The notes under the pieces were generated by a model. That model had not been told where the DNA came from. It saw only the letters and a list, made by a program, of their open reading frames with translations, and did no database searches. The position numbers and the translations under genes were made by a program. Positions 21,636 through 33,864 of a stretch of DNA of 64,000 nt are shown piece by piece (positions within the stretch are counted from its first letter, which is position 1; each line of letters opens with the position of its first letter). The stretch is taken from positions 310,001 to 374,000 of the forward strand of contig QNQO01000526.1 of NCBI GenBank assembly GCA_003290165.1, in the 5' to 3' direction. The stretch is from Berberis thunbergii (lineage: Eukaryota; Streptophyta; Magnoliopsida; Ranunculales; Berberidaceae).

Positions 21636-24403
21636 CATCGAGATCTACTTCATCGCCACCACCATAATGGCCCTTGTTCCATGACTCAACCTCGTCTACC
21701 CAGTCCATGGATATGATTATCATCATTCCTCTACCACTTCCTGGACATTCCACAAGGCCAAAGTCTGCATGAGCATTGCAGACCTCAATGCAGCTTTCCA
21801 AGTCCTCCTAATGCCATTCCAATTAGCTGGTCACCAGTCGATCGAGACTTTGCAACTGCAAGAGCAGTAATGGTGGTTCGAAAAGTAGCTCTCTCCGACT
21901 CAATTGGCGTGGATCGTAAGCTATGTTCTTTGTAGGTGACCAAGGGAGAATTGCAATGACTCCCATTCAAGCCCTTCTAACTGGAGTTTTCTGAATGAAT
22001 TGTTCGTTTTGCTTCTGAATGAATAGTTGATTTTACATATATGTTTTTAACTGTTGACTTGAGTTTTTTTTTTTAACACCACCATAGCTCCAACCGCTAA
22101 TCACAAACCACCAACATTAACCCCCTTTTTCATTTGTTTCTCTCATCTAAACTATGTAGTTAAATCGCTTCGCGGTCTAAGACCGAATTACGATTAATTG
22201 GAAATAATTGAATTTAATCGGTATATTTTTTCAATGCATATATTTTTAAATTTTAATTAGTCATACAAAAATAAATAATTAATCAAAATACGATAAATTT
22301 GTAATTATATTACTTCACTAATTCATCAAATGTACTTAATTTTGCAGGTTGGAACTAGTTATCTGGACTTGTTTAGGAACAACAACAACAAGTGATACCC
22401 ACAGAGCATAGCATAGTAAGGAAGGGAGCAAATTTGAATATCAAAAATCAAAACATGTTATACCCACAAAGCAAATATTAACACTGAAATGGGAGTTCAA
22501 TCAAAAGCTCATGATGCTCAAATTACAGAGAAAAAAAACACTAGAAAAAAGAAAAAGGAGATCTAAAATAAATAATTTTGAACATCAGAACATGGCATAC
22601 CCATACCGACAGAACATTAAACATCAGAGCATACCCATAAGAGCATCAGAACATCAAAGCATACTCATACCCACTGAACATGGCTCATGCTGCTTATTTA
22701 CAAATAAAAAACACGGAAAAAGAAGAAGAGGTCTGATATAAAAAAGAAGAAGAAGAAGAAGAAATCCAACATACCTTTGATTTAGTTTGAAGGAAGGGAG
22801 ATCGTAATCCAGATCTGCTTCTTCTTCCCTTTTCACTTTCTTCTTCTTCTTTTTTGGTTCTTCTTCTCTATGGTAAGAGGAAAAAATCGTGAGTTAGTTT
22901 TTTTTTTTTTATACACAACGAGAAATCAGCATGTCAACTCGACCAATTATGCGGTGACACACCAATTTAGTTTTTCGTCCGCGAAACTCATACCGATTTC
23001 ACTCATCCAGATTAGTCCACTCCCGTTATTTGAGTAATCGGCAATTAATGCCCGATTAATCGGCAATTTAATAACACAGCCTCCAAATGCCTCTGGGATC
23101 ACTTTCTATGACTACTAGAAACCATCCTATATCCCTCATTATTCTTCATACAATTTTCAATAAAGATGAAGAAAAATAAAAAGAGGAATAGGAGGAGAAA
23201 GGGAGGGTAGTGATGACATTACTTGCATGATAAAGAGGAAGTAAAGAAAAGAGAGGATGGTTCGTAGAGAAGAGGGATAGTACTAATCATTACAAATTTA
23301 TTGTGAAGTTATTATTGAAATGAATTTTCAAGCTTTCCAAAAAAAAGAAATGAATTTTCATTAAGCACTCGATTCTAAATGATCAACATCTCCATGGTAT
23401 TTACTCTAATCAGAACTTCAACTTCTGACTAAAATTAAAAACAAACACTCTTTTTAAAGTGTCCCGCTTCTTATTAAGACTTCTAAATCTATTCAGAACA
23501 AAAAACAAATACCCTCTAAATTTCCAGCTAAAATGGTGTTGGAGTGTAATGCGTCGATTTTAGTACAATGGCCCTTCTTTTTCAAATTTCCCAAAAAATC
23601 TGGAAATTTGTGAATAAAATTGAATCGGTCTAGAGAACCAGGCCAGCGCCAGGGAGCCTCAATACCTTCCATCATCCTAGAGATCTTCATATCCACCAAT
23701 CGAACACAAACACAAAGCCAAAGCGCCACCCTGACGCTCACCTGGCTCGCTAGAATTTTCGAATAAAATTAACAGCCCAGATATAAAGATAAGAAACGCA
23801 GTCTAAATGGCCTGGCACATGTCAATAGCCCTTGTTCCTTCCGAATTCTTATGCTGTGATGTTGTGTGGTGTGAATCGAATGTGCATATTAATGCAACTA
23901 GGTAAAAGGGAAAAGCTTTAAACTCTTGTTATTTATCAACCTATTAATCACTCAGTTATCGTCAATATATACAAATGACTTCTTGGTAGTGATATAGTTC
24001 GATGCCGTTCCACACGGTAATGACTCTAAATGGTCTAGGTTCTAGGATAGGTGGTAATGCTTACTCCAAATTTGTGTAAATATGGTCACTTCATTTACAT
24101 TAAAAAACGAAGCTTGCCAAAGTAGAAAAGAAACTAACACAGAATTGTCTCAGTTACAAAATTGAAATAAAGTTTTGGGCAAAATGATCATTTACAGCAA
24201 AAACACCCTATCAAAATTGGATTTTGAGGGCTCCTCTAATACATAGAGATTCTCATCATACATTTTACATTCGGCAAAAAATGGGGGTGAAATCTTGCTC
24301 CTTTCAAAACCCCAATCAATCTACTTTTGGTTTCCCCTTCTTTTCCTTTTGAATGAAAGATCCGACTTATCAAAATTGGATCAGTTTCCATACCTTGGGG
24401 ACT
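21636..24403. other. Intergenic region between solo LTR and the NRAP locus
   Basis: Nothing is firmly identified. There are minus-strand unrecognised reading frames at 21,636-21,970 and 23,493-23,741, a purine/CT-rich patch at 22,740-22,900, short CATACCCA-type repeats at 22,570-22,690 and AT-rich spacer. The last few hundred bases (about 24,000-24,403) should be the 3' UTR of the NRAP locus. Confidence 0.4.
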
Positions 24404-25489
24404 TCAGAAATAAACACTTCTCATAAATCCTTTGCCAACCTCGCCCACATTTCTTAAAATTTCAATTGGATCTTGACTTTCCTCTGGGGTTTCTTCTCGT
24501 GTTCGCTTCTGCACGATTAAATAAGTCTATTAGCACCTTTAAATTGCCTAATGGCATACAAGATAGATTTAAGCCAATGTTATTTTTCAGTGTCAGTTAC
24601 CTTTGAACCCGGTTTCTCCCATGTAAGACCAATCGCATCGCCTCCCACAGAGTCGTACCATAAGTTCAACGTATCATCGAATTGTCCCTACAAAGGAAGA
24701 CAGGAAAACAAAAACCAGAATGTTAAAAACCTCAAACTTCCAGCCAATAAGTTTTGCAGTGCAGACTCTTGACAACATTATTACCTTAAGATCTTCTACA
24801 TGACACCTGACTGGGTCAAAGTTCACCATCAGTTTTTTCTTCAATGCATGTACATTCCCTTGCACATCTCCAAGTGAAAGGAATGGAAAAAACACTGTGC
24901 TAGCATTGCCTTGTACCACATGCTTTCCTGCTCGACCAATGCACATTGTAGATCATTTTAACAATGATGAACATGAAGATTATCATACAGTGCCGGTGTG
25001 ACAAGGATAGGAAAAAATTACCTTGGCTCATCTCAAATGGGAAAAGAAGACGTGGAAAAGCTAGTCTATCCCTATGAAGGAGAATCACAGTCTCATAGTT
25101 GTTCAAAGGAGTCCGGAACAGACACTGAAAGCCAAATACATCGCAACCAGGAAAAAGAAATACAGGTTTATTAAAGACATCAAAAAGTTACCAGAGATAT
25201 TAAATAAAAACACCTGCATTTCACAAACCTCCCAGTTGTCATTATCAATCTGATCGTGTAGTATCAGCTTTGTCAAAAAGTCGACACTGCTTCGGCCATA
25301 AGCCACCATCCTTTTCAACTCCTTTTCCATCAAAAGGATACAAGAGTCAATTTTCAATAAACAGAATGAACCCACAAGAATTAACAATCATTTGTGAATT
25401 GTGATAACAAAAGATATTGTCTATGAAAAGCTTATTGCACGCGTAAATCTTTCATGACAATCTGTGCATGTCTTTCTTATTGTTTTGTT

Positions 25490-27907
25490 TTGTTCAGTGT
25501 TCTTCATGCCACATTAGGGCTTGGAGAGATGAACCCAGAATACACAGATCAATAACGATGAAGGAGGGAGCGAGTCTCTCCATACTCCCTCGTGGGGAGA
25601 CCCTGGCTAGCAAGAGGGGAACATCGCACAGGAACCTAGAGGCCGAGGATGTTCCTAGAGCGATGGAGAACCTACGCACAACGAATGAGGAGGCGTATCC
25701 ACACCTACTCAATGATCTGGGAATACAAGAGCCAAGGAACAAGATCAGTCCAGAATCCGATGATCAAGACAAGGAAGGTTCAGCGGAGACAGAACCAACA
25801 GAGGCAGGAGCGTCTAGATCTGAAAGCACAGAGAGGAATGGATCCACAGAGGAGGGATCCGAGAATGGAACACAACCAATACAAGGTGCGGCGGAGTCTG
25901 TTGATCATGGAACAAACAAGAAGTCTTGGGCTACAATGCTTAAACAAAGCTCATTCAGGGCAGCAACCAGACTTCAATACTTCCCCCCTTTAGCCAAGGA
26001 CGGGGAACCAACAGTTCACATAAGGACCTCAGACTTTGCAACACAAATCTCTGAATGTGAACGATTGATCGTAGGACGCTTTGTAGGGAAGTGACTTGCG
26101 TATGGCTATGTGAAGGACTGCTTGATAAGAGCTTGGGGGACAAACAAATTTGAAATGAACATACATGGAGAAAAAGACTTTGTATTCAAATTCCGAGAGG
26201 ACGAAGAAAGAATCAAGGCACTCGAGCTAGGTTCCATTCATATAGCAAGCAGATTATTCATAATCCGGGCATGGAACCCTATGAATGATGATGAAGAGGA
26301 AGACCTCACAACTATCCCTATTTGGATAAATCTCAAAAAAATCCCACTATTCTTATGGAACCCTGAGGGGATTCAAAGAATTGCTAGTGTAATTGGCATT
26401 CCAATCATGCTAGATCGAGCAACAGAAGAGAGGTCTAGACTTGCATTCGCAAGAGTGTGTGTAGAAATTGATGTGAAGAACCAGCTTCCAAGGCACATCC
26501 CCATTGTTATTGATGATGCAAAAACCAGGACAGTAGAAGTAGAATACAACTGGGTTCCACCCAAATGCAACTCATGTTCAACCTTTGGCCATTCTACATT
26601 GCAATGCACTAGAACAAAACCAAAGACAACGGCTCAGGTTTGGAAGGCAACTGGGAGACAGATCACATAACAAAAACATCAAGATGTGGGATGGAAGGAG
26701 GGAGTGGGTGCGGAGAAAACCAGCGGCCAAAGAGCCGGTGAATTTATTGTTGTCAAACAAGTTTGTGATGCTTACGGGGGATAATGTTGAAGATGAGAGT
26801 AATCAAACAAAGAATTTTTCGGCTAGTAAAGAAAAGGCCACCGCCAGTGACATATTCGTACAAGAAACAACAGAGGAAGGCCTTCAAGAGGCGGGATACA
26901 CAGCTAGTGAGATTGAAAAAGCGAAGCAAGGAGACCCAACTAATCATGATGATCTAGGCATCCCGGGGACGACAAGTCCTGAGTTTGAAGATGTGAATAC
27001 AAGTATTGAAATCAACGAAATTAAGATATTACAAATAAAGGAACCTTGAGTCCCCTAGGCAGATGATGAGCTGAACCTTACGCGCCCTGGGACACAGTCT
27101 GGGGCACAACATTTTCAACCTGCATTAGAGTGTCAACAACCGGAGTCGGGGTGTAAAAATGGTGAGCATGAATTGCTCAACTCTGATCAGATACGCGATG
27201 TTTCTCCCATCACAAATCAGCTGGTAGGCATGGATTGGCTAACACCCCAAGACATCAATGTTTTGAATTCAAAAATTGCAAAAATAGGCAGGGATGCTTT
27301 GGTCACTGAAATTAAAAGCTTACTTGAAGCGAAAGCAGCAAAGGTGGGGCAAAACACTATTGAAGAAGAACATAAGGTTACCACAATACAGCCTCCCACG
27401 AAATATGTTCCTCGAAGGTCTTCTCGAAGCAAGAAGACAAATCATAAATTAAGGTAATTGATGATGATAATACAGTTAGAATGCAAATGCTTATTAGAAT
27501 CTTGTAGAGATGCTAGATTAGCGCTAGCATTCAATGGTCTCTATATCATGATTCATTGTGTTTCGATTCTTTACGACGACTTCTCATACATCCTGGGGCC
27601 CACATTAGGTATAAATCAAGTCATGAGAGTGCTTAAATGATTGATTGGTAATTACGAGTTAGAAAAGTTATGGCAGGTCTATCATGCAACCACTTTAGTA
27701 GCAGAACACTTTGCAAGGTTACTCCCTAACCTGGAGATGGTGAATCTAGCACTAATTAGGTTATTTGTTGAAGCTTTACAACAAGTTTATTGTTTTGTAG
27801 ATGATGAAACGAGTGAACGTATGAGCGATTGTAATCTTTATCATCATTTTTTTTAATATAAGGTTCGGGGATCCTAAAAACCCCAGCTCACTTTCCAAAA
27901 AAAAAAA
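25490..27907 (+). mobile_element. LINE (L1-type) lacking ORF2, antisense inside the NRAP locus
   Basis: An ORF1-like region (25,558-27,457) is followed by only ~450 bp of non-coding sequence and a poly-A tail at 27,897-27,907. No endonuclease or reverse transcriptase is found, so ORF2 has been deleted. The 3' terminal ~250 bp recurs inverted at 148-392. The 5' boundary is approximate and I found no convincing target-site duplication. The element lies where exons of the NRAP gene are missing. Its tail (GGATCCTAAAAACCCC, then an A run) resembles the tail of the SINE at 31,673. Confidence 0.72.
25558..27457 (+). pseudogene. LINE ORF1 (DUF4283 plus CCHC zinc knuckle), broken
   Basis: The N-terminal Glu/Ser-rich part is followed by SWATMLKQSSFRAATRLQYF and a DUF4283-like nucleic-acid-binding domain (ERLIVGRFVGK, then CLIRAWGTNKFEMNIHG, IASRLFIIRAWNP). 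A CCHC knuckle follows at about 26,560-26,610 (CNSCSTFGHSTLQC). The C-terminal part (VPRRSSRSKK) is basic. There is an in-frame TGA at about 26,092 inside the DUF4283 domain, a frame change near 26,650 and stops near 27,048. In plant L1 elements ORF1 is an RNA-binding chaperone for the retrotransposition particle. Confidence is high for family, and it is not functional as read. Confidence 0.8.
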
Positions 27908-27909
27908 TA

Positions 27910-28539
27910 AGTAGTAGCCAAGAGGACATGTGTCATCGTGAAATTGGGGAATAGGCACCCTCTTGTTGTCTATAAATAGAAATAAATTTTCTAATGAAGG
28001 GATCTTTTTTGGTGAATGAGTTTTTGTTTACCACTATAGGAGAATTTCTGTTCGTTTTATTACTGATTTGAGTTATACTTTCTTCAGCCAAACTTTCCTT
28101 GGACGAAGAAGTTTCAGACTGTTTATTTGGACATTAGCTCCTCATTTTCTTTAAGTTTGTTGTGTACTCACATTTTTGTGATTACAAAAAGTATGCTTCG
28201 TTCCACATTGTTAAAAATATGCTGCACCAAAACTCAATCACAAGTCAAAGTACATTTCACTCAAAAAATAAACCAAAGAAATGGAGAGCATCCAGTATTC
28301 TAATTGAGAAGTTCAGGGAGGAAAAACATGTTATGGTATGTGTCTAGAAAAAAAAATTAAATTACAAAAATAAATATAAAAAAATTGCATGCACTTGTTA
28401 TGGATAGATCCAAAAATTTCCTCAATGAATTATTAAACATCACAAGAGATTATCAAAAAAAATAATGAGATAAATATACAGGAATGCAACTGGGTATACG
28501 TTATAAAAACCATCACAAACATATAGAAAGCAACATCAC
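27910..28539. other. Residual intron/deletion zone of the NRAP locus
   Basis: AT-rich sequence between the LINE tail and exon 19. I searched the minus strand for the exon expected to follow ITGFLR in the family and found no trace. Confidence 0.45.
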
Positions 28540-28767
28540 CTTAAAAATCCAGTGATCCGCGAGAAAGGAGTATAACATGGCAAAGGCTTCAAAAAAAGAT
28601 GAGCAACCAATAACTCAACAGCTTCATCTGCTATAACCGCAGAAAACATGTGTGAAGCAATCCACTGTTACGTAAGCCTTGAATAAAACAAAATGACATA
28701 AATAATAACATGTTAGATAATACAAAAAGTAGTCAATGAAAAAGAGAAATAACCACTCTAGGATGCA

Positions 28768-28812
28768 GGGTAGGAAACAACACTCTCACCGGAGAAACAA
28801 CACTCTCACCGG
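28768..28812 (-). repeat. 19-bp tandem duplication of a splice donor
   Basis: The sequence ACAACACTCTCACCGGAGA is repeated directly, so on the minus strand the donor CCG|GTGAGAG at the end of NRAP exon 18 is present twice, 19 bp apart. Use of the distal donor would add 19 nt and shift the frame. Confidence 0.75.
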
Positions 28813-31672
28813 ACAACGGACCCATATACAGGAAATCTACCCTGCAAACCATTAATCATGCTAGAATGCTGACTGCTGATGAAAAGTCCCTTGTCTATAG
28901 AAGAAACCCTCTTTGTTTGATCACTAGCAACTACAACAGAGACATGATCCAATAGAATTAAAACTAAAAAAAACAAAAAAATCTGGATTCTAGTATGTAA
29001 TACAATTTAAAAACTGCCTGGCCACCTCTTTAGCTCATCTCTTGTCAACGCTAGAACTTTTTAATAAATGATACCATTCCCAACTCGCGAAGTGAAGCTC
29101 AATCTCTATTCATTAGTTCAACGCTAAGATGTAGAACTGGATTGTATATGGGTCAAGTTCAATCTGGGAACATATTAACTCTCACCTTGCGTTTTCACCA
29201 AGCTCAGGCTTTCTCATGCAATATTCTGAGACAAAAAGCATATCCTGACAGAAAAACGACCACTTCGTCTTCAGTAGCATTACAAGTCATACCCCAGCTT
29301 GTCTCAATACTACAATGGTGACAACATCAACTAATCCATCAAAAGAAAGTTTAGACATTGTCGTCGAATTGGAACCTTCTCGCAAATAATTGAGTATAAA
29401 GAAAACCTACCTCTCTCCAATTTTCAGAAGGAAGGCAGATTTAGTCTTCTCAATTGCCACATCATCCATTGGCCAGTTCCCCGAACCCTCCAACTACAAA
29501 TAAGTAAAAATTTGTCTATGCTCTTAGGCATCAACCGAGATGATTATGGATGCAGCAAATACTAAGGATTGGACAACTTTATGAACACTGGAAAAGACAG
29601 TGAGATTGTTTCTTCTGTTACATGCATGCATTAAGTATTTACTTCACATTACGCTTCTAAATGAATGAAATCTATGCATTAATGAGGGGGATAGTGGACA
29701 TCGGAAAAAAAAAAAAAATAACAGCAAGTCATTGGAGAAGGATAGTAGAAGCAAAGTATGATTTATGCTGGCTGTAAATAGATTCCGAAACATTCCAGAA
29801 GAGAATGTAGAGAGGCATCTCAAATAACAAAGAATGTTTTAGTACGAGATATCATCTCTTAGAATGGGACAACGACACAATAAAGTTTTGAAAAAAACAT
29901 CTGGAGCGAGAAGAAACCAAAAGGGAAAGTTTCCCTAGGAATCATGAGTTAAGTGCAAGAAAAGAAAAACAATAGAAGAGTTTAGGAAAATCGGGACGGG
30001 AGTAGGGAGTGGAATTTGAATTTAGGGAGCATTTTGGCTAACAATTGAAAGGGATTTAGCAGCTACATTGATAGAGAGCCCAAGCCTAGTTGTTATCATG
30101 AGACTGATAGCTGGAAAATGAGAATTAAGGGGTTGCATAACTCTCAATTTTAAAGTTAGTGGTGGAAGGCATAAGTTGTATGTATAGGGCAGTTCGGACC
30201 TTCACCGGCGAATGACCATGGAAGTATTCCCATATGTGCCACTTTGGAGAATTTGTAGCGAAAGAATGAAAGGTTCTTTACCACAAGGACTCACAGGTGA
30301 GAAGGATGGCTATGGATTTCAGACATTCTTATGGTGGGGATCGGAAAATTAAGCACTCAGATAAATTTGCACCCAATCATTGTTGGTAAACTGAAAAAGC
30401 ATTGCAACGCAATAGTAATAACTTGATGCTTGATATGTAATTTTGTAATACTTGTAAATCTTCATATGAATGAAATAACGAAATATTTTATCTTCTACGT
30501 AAAAAACCAGAGTTCTTTGAAAATTGTAATACCAATTTTGGGAGGATATATAACATTTAATTGAGAATCAGGTGTTGATATTTAATATGGCGAGGAAATT
30601 TTACTAGCAATAACATAAATTTGCTTGTGCCAAATAAGTCGGGCAGTGATATACATTATATGTTACTCACGTGTAATATTAAAAGTATTCATCAATACAT
30701 ATTCACCAATGGTTTGGACCTGTTATCCATGCTTGCCAGAGAATGAAGAATGTATATAATATTTTAATGCATGTAACGAATCAACTATGCATATTAAAAG
30801 AATGAAGCTATAGACATAGAAAAAAGATTTCAACAGCTCAATGTCTTGCCTGGATCAAAACTTCTAGCGGTTGAATACAAATGGGCACGGACTTTTGAGA
30901 TGCCCGTCCAGTATCCTTTTCATTAGCAAGGGGATGAGGTTCAGGAGGGAAAACGGATGTAAACCTCAGCGCTGTAGATTAATCAGATAGCACTAGGTCA
31001 ATATCAAATGTTGCAATCACCGCAACCTCAATGACATCAAAATTAGAGGCCCAAATGTATCCCATATGCACATTTAATTACTAAAAGAAACATATACAAT
31101 AAAGATAGTTTCTCACAAGAACAAGAAACTTCCATATACATCACTCGTAAAGTAAGAAACAACAATGTAGTAGTAACTAACTTCAAAACATATGGGTTGA
31201 TCTCCACTTGCCCAAACAAATAGTGAAAAGATGTTTGTTTTATAATCTATGGGAATTTCCTAGTGATATTAGATCAAGAGAAAATAAATTTGCATTTACA
31301 ATGCCAATCAAGCAATGATTTCCATGAATGAAATGATAGATACATGTATATGACTTTATAGATAAATGAATGGATAGCTTATTAAACGTATGCATTAGAT
31401 GAAAGGTTAAAGTGATAAAAAAATAATGAAAATAAAAATTGGCATGCATTTGAACCAAGAATAATGACTTGCCAGCGAGAACAAAAACCTGAGTCTAAAG
31501 GCTGCACACTAGATACCCTTAGAGGGATGTCTTCAAGATTGTGCAAACGCTTTGATAGAAGTTCAAATGTCGAAAGCAAACTTCCAGAGGATGAGATTGG
31601 ATCTGAAAATTAGAAAAGATACATGCATGTACCTAGATTAAGACATAATGGAAACAATGATCATAGCAACTT

Positions 31673-31806
31673 GCCAATGGCATGACAGCTCAACGGTTAG
31701 AGCTTGGCGGATGGTACCACTAGGTCATGGGTTCAAACCCAGCTTGCGGCATCTTTAGTGGATTCTGGGATCCTATAAAAACCCTGCTTGCCTTCAAAAA
31801 AAAAAA
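31673..31806 (+). mobile_element. tRNA-derived SINE, copy A (17-bp TSD)
   Basis: The head CATGACAGCTCAACGGTTAG and the B-box GGTTCAAACC are tRNA-like pol III promoter boxes. The 3' end reads GATCCTATAAAAACCCTGC, then an A run. The element is flanked by a perfect 17-bp duplication AATGATCATAGCAACTT (31,656-31,672 and 31,807-31,823). It lies in the NRAP intron just 3' of exon 13. A second copy is at 46,754. Confidence 0.93.
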
Positions 31807-33355
31807 AATGATCATAGCAACTTATTGCAGGAAGCAAGAAAGTAGTTTTATCTCCATTGCCATTTTGAAGACAGAAGTCAAGTTGTTCGGTAACATGTAT
31901 CAGATTTTCTTTTCGTAAAGAAAGATGCCAGGAAAGAATGTGCTCACAAATGTTTTTCACAATGAGATGTCTTTCCCATTGCCCACACTCCCATACTATC
32001 CAAGAACAGGAATTGGAAGGATATTAGCATCTTGACATACAGAATGCACAAAATGATAGAAACAATAAGAACAAAAACTCTACCAGTGCTTTCTGCTATC
32101 GTCCCATCCTTGAATCTCCGCAGCTCTGCCTTCTCCCCCCCAAATTTTCTGAATTTAAGAGCCTAGAGCAGCATGAAAAGAAACCTTAGTGGTAATGAAA
32201 ATAAAAGGGTAAATTTGACGTTGGTTCCTTGTAGGGTAAATGGCTCTAGTCCCTATTATAAATTTAATTTGATCATAGTCCCTCGCAGCTAGTCAATCGT
32301 TATTTTATGCACATGTTTCCCACATGATGCAAAAAAAACGAAGATTACCCTCGCTTGGGAGAGTTTGTCCATGTTGGACAACCCTCTATCCCCATCCCTC
32401 AAATGGTAGTTCATCTTTTTGTTACATCACACGTGAAACAACAACTATTGATTGGATGGTCAATGGATGGCAAGTCACCAAGATCAAATTAAGTTTATGA
32501 AAGGGACTAAAGTTGTTTCATTACTAGTATAAGGGACCAACATCAACTTTACTGAAAAAAAAAAGGTGATGATCATGATGATGACAAAAATTTGATAACT
32601 TTGACAGTGACAGAGGAAGATCAATTTGAAAAGTGAAATACCTCTTCTTTGTTCTCAGCATTTGGGCCAACATCAACCACTCTAAAACTCTTCTCAGAAG
32701 AGCTAATTAATATCCCAACAAGGAGAGGATCATTACCAAATTTTGAGAAACCCTGGAAGAATAACAAATAAATAACCAGTGATGTTTGAAAAATGATAGT
32801 TTTATTGACAATTAGAGATTGTGAGGGACCAGATCACATACTTCTTCAATTTTCCATTCGGAACAAGTGCTTCTCCAGGTAACACGAATAAACTTTGCTC
32901 TATCAGTCAGTCCTTGTTCCAGAAGTGCACGTACCTTGGCCTCATAATTTCTCCAACACTCATCATCCAAGCAAAACCTAGAGGCATAAATCCTTCTTTT
33001 TCCTCTCAAACTAATTCTGAAAAGGGGAAGACGACAGAAAATAGACATCAGAAAAGTGAGCGAGAGACAATGAACTTCAGTTCACACCTGCAACATTTTG
33101 GATCTGGGTTCAGAAATGGCTATATGATATTTTACATTGATATTTTAAACATGATAACTATAAAAGGTTGAACACTTATGTTAATAACAGTTGATATGAA
33201 GCATTCTAAGTTTAGGTCTTCACACACCCCTATAAATTCATTTTTAGTAAGATTAATCTCAAGATAAGTTGAGGTTCATTGGGGAATAATCTTTTATATA
33301 ACTAGTTCTATAACTGCAGTTTGCACTCAAGCTTTTTAGCTCACACTGCTAAAAG

Positions 33356-33864
33356 CAAGGATGCATGGATGTGAATACGTGTGTTGTGTCGGACACAGAC
33401 ACAAGCACGACGTCAACTCTGCAATTTCCCAAAAAATAGGACTCGGCAACATGTAAAATTTTAATGTTCTTATTTTTATTTTATAATTAATTTATGATCA
33501 TAAATAAGTTCTACTAGAAGATGTTGAGAAAACAATAAGAACGGAATTTTTTTTTTGAGAAGATTGTAATGACGCTCACTGCTAGAATATGCTGAGTTGA
33601 ATACTAATAATGTATTGGGGAATAAGATAACGACTCCTCTAAGTAATTAATCTAAACTATATAATTATTAACTATTTGTACTTACAACACACTCACTAAA
33701 AAAACCAAAATATTACTATGGGACATGTCGGAAACAAGTCCTGACAGTGTCGGGCACATGCTGACCTGGTGAACCCGTCGTTGATCGAGTGTCGGATATG
33801 TGTCAATCAAATATCTGTGTCGGACTCACAAACGTGAAATTTTTCGAAGAGTCGTGCATCCTTG
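33356..33864. mobile_element. Non-autonomous hAT element, copy 2
   Basis: The left end CAAGGATGCATGGATG and right end GTCGTGCATCCTTG form the family terminal repeat. Flanking 8-mers GCTAAAAG and GATCATAG match at 5 of 8 positions, a plausible decayed TSD. Interior GTGTCGGACACAG-type motifs match the other copies. It is located in the NRAP intron between exons 9 and 10. Confidence 0.78.

Noticed and set aside
21502..21970. Minus-strand frames next to the solo LTR as a gene split by the insertion
   Set aside because: Removing the LTR and one TSD does not give a continuous frame with 17,707-17,997, and no domain is recognisable.
31673..31806. Possible functional tRNA gene (A/B box)
   Set aside because: There is no foldable cloverleaf or anticodon arm. 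It has a poly-A tail and 17-bp TSD and a second copy elsewhere, so it is a SINE.
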